Positions 50,273-59,327 are shown, counted from the first letter of the stretch. The stretch is DNA of 64,000 nucleotides from Oscillibacter hominis (GCF_014334055.1 NZ_CP060490.1:1798001-1862000), one strand, 5' to 3'. Program-made: numbers and translations. Notes: generated by a model not told the origin, from the letters alone.

Positions 50273-50301
50273 TTTACTTATTTTGTATATTATGTTATTT
50301 T
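50273..50301 (+). promoter_or_regulatory. promoter of GntR copy B
   Basis: TTTACT (50273-50278), 17-base spacer, TATTTT (50296-50301). Confidence 0.6.
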
Positions 50302-50324
50302 AATACAAGAGTTCAGATGCCAGC

Positions 50325-50336
50325 TTGTCTGATGTC
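50325..50336. promoter_or_regulatory. TTGTCTGATGTC motif before GntR copy B
   Basis: Same motif family as 20708, 23247 and 49117; here in the leader, 19 bases before the start codon, consistent with autoregulation. Confidence 0.5.
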
Positions 50337-50354
50337 CCGCTAAGGAGGCTTTCC

Positions 50355-51053
50355 ATGAAAGAAATCCATAGAATTTCCATCACGGATGCGGTGGTTGACA
50401 GTATTAAGGAGATCATCGAATCCGGCGAATATGCCATTGGGGAAAAGCTGCCCACTGAGACCAGCCTGTGTGACATGCTGAAAGTCAGCCGCACCAGCGT
50501 GCGGGAGGCCATCCGGGTGCTGCAGGCCCTGGGCTATGTGGACTTGAAGCCCGGCAAGGGCGCCTTTGTAGCCAACTACAACGCCGCCCCCCATACGGAC
50601 AACTGGTACGATGTGGAGGACGCCAAGTTTTACGATTTTATGGAAGTGCGCATGGCCATTGAGACCCTGTCCGTCCGTCTGAGTGTGGAGCGGGCCTCTC
50701 TCAGGCAGGTCCATGAATTGGAGGAGATCCATCAGTCCTTTCTGGAGGCCAATGAATCCAAGGACCTGGTACGGCTGATCATGCTGGATGAGCTGTTCCA
50801 CACCAAAATTATCAGCTTTACCCGCAACCAGCTGCTCATCAACATCAACAAGCAGCTGCTGGAGTGCTTCCGGATCTACCGGGGCGACTCCTTCACCAAC
50901 AAGGATGTGTATGTCAACGCGGTGGAGCCTCATGAGCGGATTCTTCTTTGCTTTCAAACCAAAAACTCCGCCCAGGCGGTGCAGGAGATGCGCAGCCACT
51001 TGGAGATCACCTCTCAGGACATGGAAGCCATCCACAACAGCCACACCCATTGA
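50355..51053 (+). CDS. GntR/FCD regulator, copy B
   Basis: 232 residues, near-duplicate of copy A: identical stretches include VSRTSVREAIRVLQALGY, WYDVEDAKFYDFMEVRMAI and TRNQLLININKQLLE. Differences concentrate before the recognition helix, in the linker (about 70-80) and at the C-terminus. Start ATG 50355 (MKEIHRISITD) after AAGGAGG. Divergent from copy A. Confidence 0.93.
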   Translation: MKEIHRISITDAVVDSIKEIIESGEYAIGEKLPTETSLCDMLKVSRTSVREAIRVLQALGYVDLKPGKGAFVANYNAAPHTDNWYDVEDAKFYDFMEVRMAIETLSVRLSVERASLRQVHELEEIHQSFLEANESKDLVRLIMLDELFHTKIISFTRNQLLININKQLLECFRIYRGDSFTNKDVYVNAVEPHERILLCFQTKNSAQAVQEMRSHLEITSQDMEAIHNSHTH

Positions 51054-51059
51054 ACAAGC

Positions 51060-51093
51060 AAAAGGTCCCACCCGGAAGGGTGAGACCTTTTTT
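51060..51093. terminator. bidirectional terminator
   Basis: AAAGGTC.CACCC / GGGTG.GACCTTT stem with one mismatch, flanked by A and T tracts; serves GntR copy B (+) and the TSCPD gene (-). Confidence 0.88.
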
Positions 51094-51098
51094 ATACC

Positions 51099-51356
51099 TT
51101 ATTTTCCTTCTTTTTCCAAAGCCTCCTCCAGCGCCCTGCTCAACTGATCCGGGCAGGAGGTTGTTTTAAAGCCGCAGCGAATTCCTTTGAGCCGATCCAC
51201 GGCTTCCCGGGCGCTCATGCCGGTGACCAAACGGCTGATTCCCTGGAGGTTTCCGTTGCAGCCGCCCAAAACCTCCACATTACGGATGATCCCGTCCTCT
51301 AACTCCACCTTCATCAGCTGTGAGCACACACCGCTGGGCCGATACGTATATACCAT
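51099..51356 (-). CDS. TSCPD domain protein (TIGR03905 type)
   Basis: 85 residues. The conserved blocks GGCNGNLQGISRL and CGFKTTSCPDQLSRAL, with cysteines, identify the short TSCPD domain that also forms the C-terminus of class II (NrdJ) ribonucleotide reductases. Free-standing copies are of unknown function. Begins MVYTYRPSGVC after AAAAGGAAGG. Single gene. Confidence 0.9.
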   Translation of the reverse strand: MVYTYRPSGVCSQLMKVELEDGIIRNVEVLGGCNGNLQGISRLVTGMSAREAVDRLKGIRCGFKTTSCPDQLSRALEEALEKEGK

Positions 51357-51394
51357 ATTGCAGAACCTTCCTTTTTTCTGTACTCAGCAGGGAA

Positions 51395-51423
51395 AGAATA
51401 CCACAAAAAAAGGCTGTATACAA
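51395..51423 (-). promoter_or_regulatory. promoter of the TSCPD gene
   Basis: Minus-strand TTGTAT (51423-51418), 17-base spacer, TATTCT (51400-51395). Confidence 0.6.
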
Positions 51424-51435
51424 TAGGCAATAGAA

Positions 51436-51459
51436 AACGGAGGGCAAAAGCCCTCCGTT
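51436..51459 (-). terminator. terminator of spo0A
   Basis: Ten-pair stem AACGGAGGGC / GCCCTCCGTT with a tetraloop directly after the stop, then TTCTATT on the minus strand. Confidence 0.85.
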
Positions 51460-51460
51460 A

Positions 51461-52213
51461 TTAAGCCTTTCTGCTCTTGCGCTGCAGCACAAGGCGGTCG
51501 GCAATCATGGCAATGAATTCGCTGTTGGTTGGCTTTCCCTTTGTGTTGGAGACAGTGTATCCGAAGAATTTTTGCAGCGTCTCCAAATCGCCTCGGTCCC
51601 AGGCCACTTCAATGGCATGGCGGATGGCTCTTTCCACCCTGGACGGCGTAGTGCTGTAGCGTCTTGCTACCTCGGGATATAAAACCTTGGTCACGGCGTT
51701 GATGACATCCATATCGTCCACCGCAATCATGATGGCCTCGCGCAGATACTGATAACCTTTGATGTGCGCAGGAACGCCGATTTCGTGAATGATGGCGGTC
51801 ACCTTGTCCTCCAGACCCGGGGCGTGGGTGTCCTCCTCCAAAGTCTGCTCATCGCAGGCACCGCGCATTCTGTCCAGCAGGGATTCTATTTCACAGGGCT
51901 TTGGCAGGAAATAAGCAACACCTAACTCGGCAGCCTCTGCAACTGTGCGCTCATTGAAAAACGCGGATACCAAAATTGTCTTCGGCGCCTCGGGAAGGGT
52001 GTTGATCCGCTTCACCAGCCCGAACCCATCCAGGCCGGGCAACACCACATCTACCAAAACAAGTTGCGGCTTCTTTTCCTCTATCAAATTGAGTGCTTCC
52101 AAACCGTCCCCGGTGGAACCCACTACAGAAAACTCTCCTGAATTTTCAATAGCGCTCTGCATCAATGCACGGTACTCTTCGCTGGCATCTGCCAACACAA
52201 CCTTTTTCTCCAT
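51461..52213 (-). CDS. spo0A: sporulation master regulator Spo0A
   Basis: 250 residues: receiver domain (phosphoacceptor D55 in [13 protein letters not shown], conserved lysine in FLPKPCEIE) and the Spo0A DNA-binding domain with [18 protein letters not shown] and [18 protein letters not shown], nearly identical to other endospore formers. The acidic pocket at the start of the receiver reads LADASEE, where the usual pair is DD. Phosphorylated Spo0A starts sporulation and controls AbrB/σ factors. Sits downstream of spoIVB, the usual Firmicutes order. Confidence 0.97.
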   Translation of the reverse strand: MEKKVVLADASEEYRALMQSAIENSGEFSVVGSTGDGLEALNLIEEKKPQLVLVDVVLPGLDGFGLVKRINTLPEAPKTILVSAFFNERTVAEAAELGVAYFLPKPCEIESLLDRMRGACDEQTLEEDTHAPGLEDKVTAIIHEIGVPAHIKGYQYLREAIMIAVDDMDVINAVTKVLYPEVARRYSTTPSRVERAIRHAIEVAWDRGDLETLQKFFGYTVSNTKGKPTNSEFIAMIADRLVLQRKSRKA

Positions 52214-52372
52214 TATTTAATCCTGTCCTCTTCCATTCATTTTTCAGTCCCTTGAATTTGACATTGGACTCTGCTTTGCGACGGATTCATGAAGCTTCAT
52301 GCGGCCTTGTCTATAAATTATCATAATCGGACAGAATTTTCAACCTAAAATTGTAAACAATTTCCATGATAT

Positions 52373-52379
52373 TTCGACG
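52373..52379. promoter_or_regulatory. 0A-box-like site in the spo0A upstream region
   Basis: CGTCGAA (read on the minus strand), one mismatch from the TGTCGAA 0A box, about 160 bases upstream of spo0A; suggests autoregulation. The 227-base gap is AT-rich. Confidence 0.35.
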
Positions 52380-52440
52380 TTTTTTGCAAAAACTACCCAA
52401 AATACAGTATATTGTGTCTATCTTTTACAATAACCGCAAA

Positions 52441-53484
52441 TTACGAGACTTCCTCCGTGGATTCCCCGTATGCCTGTTGCATCATATTTTGAATAAATAT
52501 ACCATAGCCCCGGGTGGGGTCATTTAAGAGGACATGGGTGACTGCTCCCACGATCTTGCCATCTTGCAGGATCGGGCTTCCGCTCATGCCCTGGACGATG
52601 CCGCCGGTCACAGCAAGAAGGGCCGGGTCAGTCACCTCAACCAGCATGTTCCGGGTATCCCCGGAGTTATCAAATATCTTGGTGATCTGCACCTCATACT
52701 CCTCTACCGTGTCTCCGGAGACGTTGGCCAAAATCGTGGCCTGCCCGGTGTGGACCTCGCTGTTTTTCGCCGCGGGCATGGCCTCATGGGTGGCAAACGT
52801 GCAGCCGTCAATGGTGCCGAACACGCCGCAGTCGGTATTTGCATACAAGGGGCCCAAATCCTCCGTCAGGTCAAAGTTGCCCCGAAGCTCACCGGCCTCT
52901 CCGATTTCGCCCCGCTTGACCGCCTTCACCGTGGAGGCCATTACAGAGCCCGAGGAGAGGCTCATCAGCTGCGCGGTGTCCATATCGGTCACGCCGTGTC
53001 CCAGGGCGCCGAAGGTGCCGCTTTCGGGGTCATAGAAGGTCATTGTGCCGATCCCGGCCATGGAATCCCGGATCCAGGCGCCCAACAGCCAGTTTCCCTC
53101 TTCGCTTTGCACCGCGTTGGTCTTCATCTGAAGAATCTGGTTGCCCCGCTGCACCTGCAGCTTCAGCTCCTGGTCCTGGTTTTGCTGGAGCAGGGCCTGC
53201 ATGTGCTCTGTGGACTGGATCTGGGTGCCGTTGCATTTGGTAATCAGGTCTCCTGTTTTCAGACCGCAGGATCGGGCGGGACAGGGGCCGTCAGACAGTT
53301 CCACCACCAGTACACCTCGTGAAAACAACTTTACTCCGATGGTGTGCCCTACGGGGACCAATGTTTTCACAACGTCGGCGGCCTGGGCAGTTACCACCAG
53401 AGGGGATACAAACAGCAGCAGGCTGAGAAAAGCCGCCGCGCCGCCCCGCAACCGCTTTCTTTGATTTTTTTGTGGTTCATGCAT
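52441..53484 (-). CDS. spoIVB: SpoIVB peptidase
   Basis: 347 residues: N-terminal signal anchor (about 17-36), PDZ domain (about 55-120) and S55 serine peptidase domain with catalytic histidine H163 (GALGHGVTD) and serine S301 (GMSGSPI). It is made in the forespore, crosses the intermembrane space and triggers the pro-sigma-K processing complex. Shorter than Bacillus SpoIVB by about 80 residues, mostly between anchor and PDZ. Starts after AAAGGAGTGAT. Lies between ftsZ and spo0A. Confidence 0.95.
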   Translation of the reverse strand: MHEPQKNQRKRLRGGAAAFLSLLLFVSPLVVTAQAADVVKTLVPVGHTIGVKLFSRGVLVVELSDGPCPARSCGLKTGDLITKCNGTQIQSTEHMQALLQQNQDQELKLQVQRGNQILQMKTNAVQSEEGNWLLGAWIRDSMAGIGTMTFYDPESGTFGALGHGVTDMDTAQLMSLSSGSVMASTVKAVKRGEIGEAGELRGNFDLTEDLGPLYANTDCGVFGTIDGCTFATHEAMPAAKNSEVHTGQATILANVSGDTVEEYEVQITKIFDNSGDTRNMLVEVTDPALLAVTGGIVQGMSGSPILQDGKIVGAVTHVLLNDPTRGYGIFIQNMMQQAYGESTEEVS

Positions 53485-53502
53485 TGGATCACTCCTTTCA
53501 CA

Positions 53503-53518
53503 CCGGTCTTCCGACCGG
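53503..53518 (-). other. hairpin next to the spoIVB ribosome site
   Basis: CCGGTC / GACCGG with a tetraloop, ending seven bases before AAAGGAG. Could limit translation or mark the leader. Confidence 0.35.
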
Positions 53519-53611
53519 CCTCATTTACTGTTTGCGGAATCCAGCCCAATAGCATTTCTAAAAAGCGGGGATTGTTCCATGGCCGCACTTCCCTGCCGCC
53601 GACTTTCGGGC

Positions 53612-53646
53612 AAAAAAACAAACCCCGCAGAAAAATCTGCGGGGTT
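53612..53646 (-). terminator. terminator of ftsZ
   Basis: Eleven-pair stem AACCCCGCAGA / TCTGCGGGGTT, four-base loop, then seven T (53618-53612). Confidence 0.95.
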
Positions 53647-53662
53647 CGCTCAAAAAGTGGAA

Positions 53663-54781
53663 TCAGTCGCGCTTATTGAAAATTTTAAAAATATCGGCAA
53701 AGGGATCGTCGTCATCCTCCGCCTCCTCCGGATCCAGGGGCGTGGGAACCTTGGGCTGCTGCTCCGTGCCGGCAGACGCGGAACCACCCTCCGGCTTTTT
53801 CTTGCCAACGGTGATCCCGGGCGTAGTGTCCTCAAAGCCGGTGGCGATGACGGTGACGCGGATTTCGTCGTCCAGCGTCTCGTCGAATGTGGCGCCGAAG
53901 ATGGTGAGCGCGTCGGGATGGACCGCCTGCTGCACCAGGGAGGCCGCCTGCTCCACCTCTTCCAAACCGATGTCCATGGAACCGGTTACATTGATGAGCA
54001 CGCCCTTGGCGCCGTCGATAGAGGTCTCCAGCAGGGGGCTGGACACGGCCATCTTGGCCGCCTCCTCCGCCTTGCCCTTGCCGGCGGCACGGCCCACGCC
54101 CATGTGGGCCAGGCCCGCGTCTTTCATAATCGCGGTGACGTCCGCAAAGTCCAGGTTGATGAAGCCCGTGTCGCGGATCAGGTCGGAGATGGACTGCACC
54201 GCCTGGCGCAGCACATCATCGGCAATTTCAAACGCGTTGGCGAAGGTGATCTTCTGGTCTGTGGCATGCTTGAGCCGCTCGTTTGGGATGATGACCAGGG
54301 AGTCCACCTTTCCCTTGAGCTCCTCGATGCCCTGCTCGGCCTGGACCATGCGGCGGCGGCCCTCAAAGCCGAAGGGCTTGGTCACCACGGCAACGGTGAG
54401 GATGTCCATCTCGTGGGCGATCTCCGCCACGATGGGCGCGCCGCCGGTGCCGGTTCCGCCGCCCATGCCGGCGGTGATGAAGACCATGTCCGTGTTCTCC
54501 AGCGCCTTGGCGATCTGGCTGCGGCTCTCCTCCGCGCTCTTGCGGCCCACCTCGGGATCGGAACCGGCGCCCTGACCGTGGGTCAGTTTCTCACCAATCT
54601 GAATTTTATAGGTTGCGCTGGATACATTCAGCGCCTGCTTGTCCGTATTGACTGCAACAAAATCGACACCGCGGGTGCCGGATTTGACCATGCGGTTCAC
54701 CACGTTGTTGCCGCCGCCGCCGACACCGATGACCTTGATGTTCACCACAGTGTCGGGACCGGTCTCCAAACCAAAAGCCAT
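53663..54781 (-). CDS. ftsZ: cell division GTPase FtsZ
   Basis: 372 residues. Tubulin-type GTP motif GGGTGTG at 107-113, T7 loop NLDFADV, and the C-terminal linker ([19 protein letters not shown]) ending in [12 protein letters not shown]. Forms the Z ring at midcell and at the polar septum in sporulation. Own promoter, then terminator. Confidence 0.98.
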   Translation of the reverse strand: MAFGLETGPDTVVNIKVIGVGGGGNNVVNRMVKSGTRGVDFVAVNTDKQALNVSSATYKIQIGEKLTHGQGAGSDPEVGRKSAEESRSQIAKALENTDMVFITAGMGGGTGTGGAPIVAEIAHEMDILTVAVVTKPFGFEGRRRMVQAEQGIEELKGKVDSLVIIPNERLKHATDQKITFANAFEIADDVLRQAVQSISDLIRDTGFINLDFADVTAIMKDAGLAHMGVGRAAGKGKAEEAAKMAVSSPLLETSIDGAKGVLINVTGSMDIGLEEVEQAASLVQQAVHPDALTIFGATFDETLDDEIRVTVIATGFEDTTPGITVGKKKPEGGSASAGTEQQPKVPTPLDPEEAEDDDDPFADIFKIFNKRD

Positions 54782-54857
54782 ACTGCTTCCTCCTACTACA
54801 ATTCGTATCTGAAGTGCAATTTATGCAGACTCGTACCCAAGATAATGTATTTATCAT

Positions 54858-54886
54858 ATTGTATTACGCTTTGTCCCCAAGGTCAA
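54858..54886 (-). promoter_or_regulatory. sigma-A promoter of ftsZ
   Basis: Minus-strand TTGACC (54886-54881), 17-base spacer, TACAAT (54863-54858). Confidence 0.85.
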
Positions 54887-54921
54887 TAGTCAGACGCTTT
54901 TCTCCGGGATAAATTTTCGCC

Positions 54922-55674
54922 TTACGGAATGAAATTCGCCACGCCCTCCCGCGTCAGATCAATCGTTCCAGTCTCGTTGATCTCCAGGCAGCTGATGACA
55001 TATTCCAAATTTTGGATTTGATAAGTAAAGTTGGCGCCCCAGGCCAGCTTCACCGTGAAGCGCCCGCCGTACTCCATGGTCAGCACCGACGCATCCCCCA
55101 GGTGCACCGCCTCCACCTGATCCAGCGCCTCCGCCTCCCGCAGCGCTCCCAGCAGGGCCAGGAGCTGTTCCTGCTTGTAGGATTCCTCTTCCCCAAAGGA
55201 GAGGAAAGAGCTGACGGCGGGGGCCAGCAGCGTACAGCCGTCGATGACGGCGTAGTCCCCGGCCTGACCGGCCGCCAGTTTTTCCAGGACCTTTCCCTTG
55301 GGGCTGATGAGCCATCCGACGCCATCCTGGACGATGACGCCGGCGGCGGTGGTCTCCGTGATTTCAATGAGCAGCGTGTCCGGCAGCTTGCGGTTGATGC
55401 GCGCGTTCTCCACATAGGGGCACTGCTGCATGATGCGGTTTGCCACGGTGTGCTTATTGAGAAGATACATGTTGTCGCCGTACTGAACCTGGGCGGCGTC
55501 CAACACCGCCTGCTCGGTGTAGTGGGACTCCCCGGACACGACGATGGTATTCACTTTGAAAAAGAGCGTCAGTGCCGCCACAATGGCGGCGCAGATCACC
55601 AAGACAGACAGCAGTTTATACAGGAAGCCGTATCTCCCTCTTCGCCTGCGCCTCCGGTTTGTTCTCCTCGCCAT
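54922..55674 (-). CDS. ftsQ: cell division protein FtsQ/DivIB
   Basis: 250 residues: arginine-rich cytosolic tail (RRTNRRRRRRGRYG), one transmembrane helix (about 17-39, FLYKLLSVLVICAAIVAAL), then POTRA (VNTIVVSGESHYT) and FtsQ beta domains. Works outside the membrane in the divisome. Start ATG 55674 overlaps the murA end by 59 bases; no later start codon keeps the transmembrane segment. The overlap is coding in both frames. Confidence 0.93.
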   Translation of the reverse strand: MARRTNRRRRRRGRYGFLYKLLSVLVICAAIVAALTLFFKVNTIVVSGESHYTEQAVLDAAQVQYGDNMYLLNKHTVANRIMQQCPYVENARINRKLPDTLLIEITETTAAGVIVQDGVGWLISPKGKVLEKLAAGQAGDYAVIDGCTLLAPAVSSFLSFGEEESYKQEQLLALLGALREAEALDQVEAVHLGDASVLTMEYGGRFTVKLAWGANFTYQIQNLEYVISCLEINETGTIDLTREGVANFIP

Positions 55675-56938
55675 GGGGTTCCTCGCTTTCCACCCGCAGG
55701 ACCGAGGCGCCCAGCGCCCTGAGGTCCCGCGCGATATCTTCGTATCCTCTGTCTATGTGCTGCAGCTCGCCGATCCTGCTGCACCCCTGGGCCGCGAGGG
55801 CCGCCACACACAGCGCCGCTCCGCCCCGCAGGTCCGTGGAGCGCAGCGCGGCACCGTGGAGGGTCTCCACACCGCACACCACCGCCACCCGGCCCTCCAC
55901 TCGGATATCTGCCCCCATCCGGGCCAGCTCATCCACATGGCGGTATCGGTTTTCAAAAATGTTCTCCACAAATACCGTGGCTCCCTCGCTACGCAGCAGC
56001 GCGGCCATCAGCACGGCCTGAGCGTCCGTGGGGAACCCGGGATAGGGCGCGGTGCGCACCGGCCGGATGCAGTGCAGCCGGTCCCGCCGCACAATGGAAA
56101 TGGTGCTCTTTTGACTGCGGATGCGGCAGCCCGCCTCCGAAAGGGCCGCCGTCACCGTGGAGAGCTGGCGGTAGTCCACGCCGGTAAGTACTGCTTCCCC
56201 GCCGGCAGCCGCCACGGCCGAGAGCAAGGTGGCCGCCGCGATCCGGTCGGCAATGCAGCGATGCACGCAGCCGTGCAGTTTCCGGCCGCCCTCCACCGTA
56301 ACGGTGGAGCTGCCCGCGCCGTGGATGCGGGCGCCGCATTTTACCAAAAACTCCTGCAGGTCCATGATCTCCGGCTCCCGGGCGGCGTTGCAGATCACCG
56401 TGGTGCCCTCCGCGCCGCAGGCGGCCAGGATGGCGTTCTCCGTGGCCCCCACGCTGGGCAGGCTTAGTACCAATTCCGCGCCGCAGAGCTTCTCCGCCCG
56501 GCAGCGCAGTGTTCCGCCCCGGTCCTCGATGTCCGCCCCCAGGGCCCGCAGGGCCGTCAGGTGCAGGTCGATGGGCCTGGGGCCCAACTCGCAGCCTCCG
56601 GGGTAGGAGAGCTCCGCCTGTCCACAGCGGGCCAAAACGGCCCCTAAGAAAATCACCGAGGAGCGCATCTCCCGCATCAGCTCGTCGGGGATGGAGCAGC
56701 CATTCATCCGCGCCGTATCCACCACCAGTGCGCCGCTTTCCCATTGGGCCGAGCAGCCCAAGTGCCTGAGGATCTGAATGGAGGCGTCCACGTCCCGCAG
56801 CCGGGGGCAGTGCTCGATCACGCACTGGCCGCAGGCCAGGATTGTGGCCGCCAGGATGGGCAGGACGCTGTTTTTGGCACCCTGCACCTCCACCTGCCCC
56901 TGGAGCGTCCGCCCGCCATCCACCAATAGTATTCCCAT
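55616..56938 (-). CDS. murA: UDP-N-acetylglucosamine 1-carboxyvinyltransferase
   Basis: 440 residues. First committed step of peptidoglycan synthesis. Catalytic cysteine C116 in YPGGCELGPRPID, N-terminal QGAKNSVLP (lysine K22, asparagine N23). Start ATG 56938 (MGILLVDGG) behind GGAGGG. Its last 20 codons overlap ftsQ, giving a charged extra tail EEPHGEENKPEAQAKREIRL that is unusual for MurA. Confidence 0.96.
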   Translation of the reverse strand: MGILLVDGGRTLQGQVEVQGAKNSVLPILAATILACGQCVIEHCPRLRDVDASIQILRHLGCSAQWESGALVVDTARMNGCSIPDELMREMRSSVIFLGAVLARCGQAELSYPGGCELGPRPIDLHLTALRALGADIEDRGGTLRCRAEKLCGAELVLSLPSVGATENAILAACGAEGTTVICNAAREPEIMDLQEFLVKCGARIHGAGSSTVTVEGGRKLHGCVHRCIADRIAAATLLSAVAAAGGEAVLTGVDYRQLSTVTAALSEAGCRIRSQKSTISIVRRDRLHCIRPVRTAPYPGFPTDAQAVLMAALLRSEGATVFVENIFENRYRHVDELARMGADIRVEGRVAVVCGVETLHGAALRSTDLRGGAALCVAALAAQGCSRIGELQHIDRGYEDIARDLRALGASVLRVESEEPHGEENKPEAQAKREIRLPV

Positions 56939-56996
56939 ATCCTTTACCCTCCGCATACCAAACTAAGCCATAGTATGCGTCAGGCGGTCTCAGGGG

Positions 56997-58118
56997 TTAC
57001 TGGTCAATTGCAAGGATCGTCTGATAAATCCGCTCCGTGGCGTCCAAAATCCCCAGTTCCCCCATGGAACGGGCCATGGACAGCCTCTTTTGCTCGTCGT
57101 GGAGAATGGCCGCCGCCTCCTGAAACAGCACCTGGCCGCTGGAATCCTTCTCCAGCACCACACGGGCGCCGCCGTGCTCTTCCAGGACCCGGGCATTTTT
57201 TTCCTGATGGTTGTTGGTCACGTTGGGGGACGGCACCATGATGGCCGGCACGCCAAGAGCCGTCAGCTCACTGATGGTGGAGGCGCCGGAGCGGCAGATC
57301 ACCAGGTCCGCCGCCCGCATCACCACAGACATGTCATAGATGTACTCTTTCAGCTGGAGCGCGGGATGCTGCTTTAGGTCCACGCCCCTTTGGCGCAGCA
57401 GCTCCTGCATCCGGGGATAGCCGGATTTACCGGCGCCGTGGATGTGGTAAAAGGGCTCCCGGGATGCCTCAATGGCCAGGAAATCCACCATCTGGCGGTT
57501 CATCTCCCCGGCGCCCAAAGAGCCCCAGAAGGAGACGATCAGCTTGCGCTCCCCGGTCAGGCCTAACTTCTCCCGGGCCTCAAGATGGCTCAGGGCAAAG
57601 AAATCGCCGCGGACCGGCGTGCCGGTGACCACCACCTTCTCCGGGTGCTGGTAGTGCTGGCGGCAGGCCTCAAAGCCCACCATCACCCGGTCCGCATAGG
57701 GCTCCAGCATCTTTGTGGTGAGGCCGGGCACCATATTGGACTCATGGACGGCCGTGGGGATTCCGTGCCGTGCAGCCGCTTTCACCAGGGGGAAGCTGGC
57801 ATAGCCGCCGGTGCCCACCACATAGTCGGGCTGAAACTCCTTTAAAATGGCGTTGGCCTCGCGGGGGGCGCGGATCAGGTTGCAGACAGAGATCAAGTTG
57901 TGCTTCAGTTCCGACGGTTTTACGGACCGGTGGAAGCTGGAGATGTGGACCGTGCGGAAGGGATAGCCGGCTTTGGGGATCAAATCCTTTTCCAGTCCCC
58001 GCTCCGCTCCCACAAAGAGGATTTCACAGCCCGGGTGCTTGCTCTGAAAGTATCCCGCCAGGGCCAGGGCCGGGTTCACGTGGCCCGCCGTGCCGCCGCA
58101 GGTAAATAGAATACGCAT
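56997..58118 (-). CDS. murG: undecaprenyldiphospho-muramoylpentapeptide GlcNAc transferase
   Basis: 373 residues. Glycine loop CGGTAGHVNPALALA at the start, FVGAERGLEKDLI, and the C-terminal acceptor/donor block ICRSGASTISELTALGVPAIM. Converts lipid I to lipid II at the inner membrane face. Lies between ftsW and murA. Starts with MRILFTCGG after GGAGATAAG. Confidence 0.98.
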   Translation of the reverse strand: MRILFTCGGTAGHVNPALALAGYFQSKHPGCEILFVGAERGLEKDLIPKAGYPFRTVHISSFHRSVKPSELKHNLISVCNLIRAPREANAILKEFQPDYVVGTGGYASFPLVKAAARHGIPTAVHESNMVPGLTTKMLEPYADRVMVGFEACRQHYQHPEKVVVTGTPVRGDFFALSHLEAREKLGLTGERKLIVSFWGSLGAGEMNRQMVDFLAIEASREPFYHIHGAGKSGYPRMQELLRQRGVDLKQHPALQLKEYIYDMSVVMRAADLVICRSGASTISELTALGVPAIMVPSPNVTNNHQEKNARVLEEHGGARVVLEKDSSGQVLFQEAAAILHDEQKRLSMARSMGELGILDATERIYQTILAIDQ

Positions 58119-58130
58119 ATCTTATCTCCC

Positions 58131-59327
58131 CTATCCGGCCTTGGATGGCTTCATCTGCCGGGAGACAGAGAGCACAATCCCCATCTCCACCAACTGGATC
58201 AGCAGCGCCGTGCCGCCGTAGCTGAAAAACGGCAGGGAGATGCCGGTGGCCGGCACCAGGCCAGAGACCACGGCGATGTTCAAAAAGGTCTGCATGGCCA
58301 AAAGCGTGGTGACGCCCACCACCAGAAGGCTGCCGAACCGGTCCCGGGCCTGGAGGGCAATCCAGTAGCCCCGCAGGATCAGCAGCGCGAAGAGCACCAT
58401 GATGATGGTGGCGCCGATGAGGCCCAGCTCCTCGCAGACCACGGAGAAGATGAAGTCGTTGTGCTCCTCCGGCAGGTACAGGTACTTCTGGCGGCTTTTG
58501 CCAAGGCCCACGCCGAAGAGGCCGCCGGAACCGATGGCAAGGTAGCTCTGCACCATCTGATACCCGTCGCCCAGGGAATCCAGCCAGGGGTCCTTCCACA
58601 TGGCGATGCGGGAGGAGCCGTAGCCCACCACGCCGATGAGCAGATACGCGCCCGCCGCAGCCGCGGCCAGCACGCCGCCCACCCATTTCCACTCGATGCC
58701 GCCCACCAGCATCAGCGCGGCGCCGGTGCCCAAGATCAGCACTGTGCCGGACAGGTGGGGCTCCAGCATCATCAGCGCGGCAATGGCAAGCAAAATCACC
58801 ACATAGGGGGCGATGCCGTAGCGCAGCGTCTGCATCTTGTCTTTTTTCTTGGAGATGCTGTCGGAGAAATAGAGGACCACGCCCAACTTGGCAAGCTCCG
58901 AGGGCTGGAACTGAAGCGCGCCCACGCCCAGCCAGCGGGTAGCGTGGTTGCGGGTGACGCCCACGCCGGGGATGATGACCAGGATCAACAGCAAGATGGA
59001 GCCGAACAGTGCCAGTTTTGCAACTCCACGGAACCGCTGGTAGTTGATGCGGGAGACGATGAGCATGCCCGCAATGCCCATGGCCGCGAAGACGCCCTGG
59101 CGTACAAAATACTTGATAGGATTCCCCTCTTCATAGTAGGCGGAGGGAAAGCTGGCGGAGAGCAGCATGATCAGCCCGATAGCGGTCAGCAGCAGCACCA
59201 GCAGCAGGAAGGGAACGTCCACCGGGCCCTTTGCCGCCTCCCGGCTGAGCCGTTCCATCTCTTTTGCATGTTCTTTCCGCTGCGCCATAGCGGCCAGCTC
59301 TTCCCGGCTTCTGCGCTGCTGTGCCAC
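58131..59327 (-). CDS. ftsW: FtsW/RodA/SpoVE family septal glycosyltransferase
   Basis: 398 residues, ten spans; N-terminal charged tail with EELAAMAQRKEHAKEMERL. Landmarks GNPIKYFVRQGVF, NHATRWLGVG and the C-terminal PATGISLPFFSYGG are those of SEDS proteins, which polymerise lipid II. Start GTG 59327 with AAGGAGGGGG upstream. Could be called spoVE by position; FtsW is the neutral choice. Confidence 0.96.
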   Translation of the reverse strand: MAQQRRSREELAAMAQRKEHAKEMERLSREAAKGPVDVPFLLLVLLLTAIGLIMLLSASFPSAYYEEGNPIKYFVRQGVFAAMGIAGMLIVSRINYQRFRGVAKLALFGSILLLILVIIPGVGVTRNHATRWLGVGALQFQPSELAKLGVVLYFSDSISKKKDKMQTLRYGIAPYVVILLAIAALMMLEPHLSGTVLILGTGAALMLVGGIEWKWVGGVLAAAAAGAYLLIGVVGYGSSRIAMWKDPWLDSLGDGYQMVQSYLAIGSGGLFGVGLGKSRQKYLYLPEEHNDFIFSVVCEELGLIGATIIMVLFALLILRGYWIALQARDRFGSLLVVGVTTLLAMQTFLNIAVVSGLVPATGISLPFFSYGGTALLIQLVEMGIVLSVSRQMKPSKAG

